Positions 62,573 through 64,000 of a DNA stretch of 64,000 bases are shown here, piece after piece; position 1 is the stretch's first letter; each line of letters begins with the position of its first letter. The stretch comes from Alcanivorax profundi (GTDB lineage Bacteria > Pseudomonadota > Gammaproteobacteria > Pseudomonadales > Alcanivoracaceae), in assembly GCF_003597125.1 (NCBI RefSeq), contig NZ_QYYA01000003.1, positions 498,603 through 562,602 of the forward strand. The letters are read 5' to 3'. The notes under the pieces were generated by a model that saw only the letters and a list, made by a program, of their open reading frames with translations, had not been told where the DNA came from and made no database searches. The translations under genes were made by a program, and so were the position numbers.

Positions 62573-63153
62573 AGGTTGACCACCTCAATACGGCTGTCCG
62601 GGCGCTGACCAATGCCGGCAGGGCGGTGCCAGCCCCAGGTCTGCAGGGTAGGTTTGACCTCTACCATATCAATGCAGTCCACCGGGCAGGGCTCCACGCA
62701 CAGGTCGCAGCCGGTGCATTCGTCCACCATCACGGTGTGCATCAGCTTGGCAGCGCCGACAATGGCGTCCACCGGGCAGGCCTGGATGCACTTGGTGCAG
62801 CCGATACATTCATCCTCGCGGATGTAGGCGACTTTGGGGATGTTGGCGTCTTCGGCGCCTTCATCGTCCAGGGTCAGCTCATCACGGCCAAGCAGGTCAG
62901 TGAGGGCATCCACGGTATCCTGACCGCCGGGAGGGCAGCGATTGTGTTCTTCCCCTTCGGCAATGGCCTCGGCATAGGGGCGACAGCCGGGGTGGCCGCA
63001 CTGGCCGCATTGGGTCTGTGGCAGCAGGTCGTCGATCTGGTCGACAATGGGATCGCCCTCCACCTTGAATTTTTCCGAGGCGAAACCGAGCACCGCTCCG
63101 AACACCGCTGCCAGTCCCAGCAGGGCGGCAATCGCAATCAGTACGGCACTCAT
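62569..63153 (-). CDS. rnfB: Rnf complex subunit B (ferredoxin-like)
   Basis: A 194-residue subunit: membrane anchor (about 3-25), a 4Fe-4S domain with [10 protein letters not shown] (about 48-57) and Cys near 73, then two ferredoxin-type clusters ([16 protein letters not shown] and [16 protein letters not shown]). It passes electrons to ferredoxin or to oxidised client proteins such as SoxR. Overlaps rnfA by four bases and rnfC by four. Confidence 0.95.
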   Translation of the reverse strand: MSAVLIAIAALLGLAAVFGAVLGFASEKFKVEGDPIVDQIDDLLPQTQCGQCGHPGCRPYAEAIAEGEEHNRCPPGGQDTVDALTDLLGRDELTLDDEGAEDANIPKVAYIREDECIGCTKCIQACPVDAIVGAAKLMHTVMVDECTGCDLCVEPCPVDCIDMVEVKPTLQTWGWHRPAGIGQRPDSRIEVVNL

Positions 63154-63734
63154 AGCTTGATCAACCCGGAAAAGCCCATGAAGGCCAGCGACATCAGGCC
63201 GGCGGTGATCAGGCCGATGCTGGGACCGCGGAACGCTTCCGGTACATCCGCAACGGCGATGCGCTCACGCATGGCGGCAAACAGGATCAGCACGAGGGAG
63301 AATCCCAGCGCGGCGCCAAAGCCGTAGGTCAGTGATGACATGAAAGTGGCATCTTCCTGGCGTACATTCAGCAGGGCGACACCCAGCACGGCGCAGTTGG
63401 AGGTAATCAACGGCAGGAACACCCCCAGTACCCGATAGAGCAGGGGGCTGGCTTTCTTGACGAACATTTCAGTGAACTGCACTGCCACGGCGATCACCAG
63501 AATAAAGCTGATGGTGCGCAGGTACTCCAGCTCGAAGGGCACCAGAATGTAGGCCCAGGTCAGGTAGGCGAGTACGGAGGAGAGGGTGAGCACAAAGGTG
63601 GTGGCCAGTGACATGCCCATGGCGGTCTCGATCTTGTTGGAGACACCCATGAACGGACACAGCCCCAGAAACTGCACCAGAACAAAGTTGTTAACCAGCA
63701 CTGCGCTGATCAGTATCAGGACGTACTCTGCCAT
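63150..63734 (-). CDS. rnfA: Rnf complex subunit A
   Basis: A 194-residue six-helix membrane subunit. [20 protein letters not shown] at the start and [16 protein letters not shown] in the middle are the RnfA/NqrE signatures with conserved Cys in opposed half-helices. First gene of the operon; GGGAA precedes the ATG. The complex couples electron flow between NADH and ferredoxin to Na+ or H+ movement. A palindrome at 63753-63769 lies in its promoter region. Confidence 0.95.
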   Translation of the reverse strand: MAEYVLILISAVLVNNFVLVQFLGLCPFMGVSNKIETAMGMSLATTFVLTLSSVLAYLTWAYILVPFELEYLRTISFILVIAVAVQFTEMFVKKASPLLYRVLGVFLPLITSNCAVLGVALLNVRQEDATFMSSLTYGFGAALGFSLVLILFAAMRERIAVADVPEAFRGPSIGLITAGLMSLAFMGFSGLIKL

Positions 63735-63752
63735 GAATTCCCGGCTCGCGAA

Positions 63753-63769
63753 ATAAACACAGTGTTTAT
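63753..63769. promoter_or_regulatory. Palindrome upstream of rnfA
   Basis: ATAAACAC-A-GTGTTTAT, perfect 8-bp arms around one base, 19-35 bases upstream of the rnfA start. It may be an operator or overlap the promoter. The remaining bases up to 63984 show no gene I can support. Confidence 0.5.
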
Positions 63770-63984
63770 GGGGTTTAAGGGGCGCATAGTATGCGTGAGC
63801 GCCCTGGCTGGCTCAAGAATGATAATAGCTTAATGGTTTGCTGCGCCCCCCGCATTGACTGCAGACACGGCTTGCCTGTGCATTTTGCCACCAATCACAC
63901 CCCCAAAGGTTGCGTTGGCAGGGGCAATCCAGTATCCAGAGAGACCACGATAAACGCCGTAGCTACCGCAAGGAGATCCCCCCT

Positions 63985-64000
63985 GTGACCGACCTGCCCC
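63985..64000 (+). CDS. Start of a gene cut by the right edge
   Basis: AAGGAG (63970-63975) is followed nine bases later by GTG ACC GAC CTG CCC at 63985, opening a frame that leaves the window. Only five codons are visible, so no product can be named. In several pseudomonads metG or an apbC/mrp gene is near rnfA, but that is context, not evidence. Confidence 0.4.

Noticed and set aside
63791-63988. Plus-strand 65-codon frame before the right-edge gene
   Set aside because: No ribosome site, no recognisable protein features, and it overlaps the leader of the gene starting at 63985.

Overview
The window looks like chromosome of a marine hydrocarbon- or lipid-degrading gammaproteobacterium, most like an Alcanivorax relative. 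This is inferred from gene content: many acyl-CoA dehydrogenases, a CoA ligase, a thiolase, OmpW, a complete Rnf complex and a MexAB-OprM-type pump. No rRNA or tRNA gene, complete insertion sequence, prophage or CRISPR array was seen.

Layout. 1-8.7 kb: two short-chain dehydrogenases, a PqqU/YncD-like TonB receptor, a PF10118 metal-dependent hydrolase, an aldehyde dehydrogenase, an IclR regulator and a hotdog thioesterase. 8.8-15.5 kb: RND efflux operon (adaptor, pump, outer-membrane factor) with a divergent TetR/AcrR-type regulator. 15.6-27 kb: catabolic island with acyl-CoA ligase, five-gene Liv-type ABC importer, bifunctional enoyl-CoA hydratase/3-hydroxyacyl-CoA dehydrogenase and a PimC/PimD-like acyl-CoA dehydrogenase pair. 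27-30.6 kb: oxidoreductase, MFS exporter and ketopantoate-reductase-like operon. 30.7-35.7 kb: siderophore receptor with PepSY-type accessory genes behind a Fur-like site. 36-40.2 kb: a large Ig-like lipoprotein gene interrupted by an in-frame TAA, then an OmpW-family porin. 40-47.7 kb: oxidoreductase, metallo-beta-lactamase-fold protein, permease, acyl-CoA dehydrogenase, divergent thiolase and glutaryl-CoA dehydrogenase. 48-53 kb: YbaY-like lipoprotein, YiaW/YiaV pair, IMPACT-family protein with no AUG/GUG/UUG start, DUF1330 protein and dienelactone hydrolase. 53-57 kb: DAHP synthase behind an aromatic-rich leader peptide and attenuator, and PBP1C. 57-63.7 kb: rnfABCDGE with a repeat-extended RnfC; a new gene starts at the right edge.

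How parts fit. Four promoters (iclR, CoA ligase, bifunctional hydratase, acyl-CoA dehydrogenase/thiolase) share a 13-bp palindromic box, GRAAY-N3-ATTYY, placed 5-9 bp upstream of a TTGA(C/A) hexamer. The box resembles IclR-type operators, so the IclR regulator at 7.4 kb may control import, activation and beta-oxidation of a carboxylic acid. PimC/PimD-like and glutaryl-CoA dehydrogenases point to dicarboxylic acids.

Repeats are the other theme. A family of transposase-less elements with about 32-bp terminal inverted repeats occurs four times plus a solo end (111, 7152, 8714, 47759, 54781). Degenerate 7-bp tandem repeats fill four gaps, mostly starting at or near the upstream stop codon; one is a near-perfect 28-unit GTTCACT array next to the dienelactone hydrolase start.
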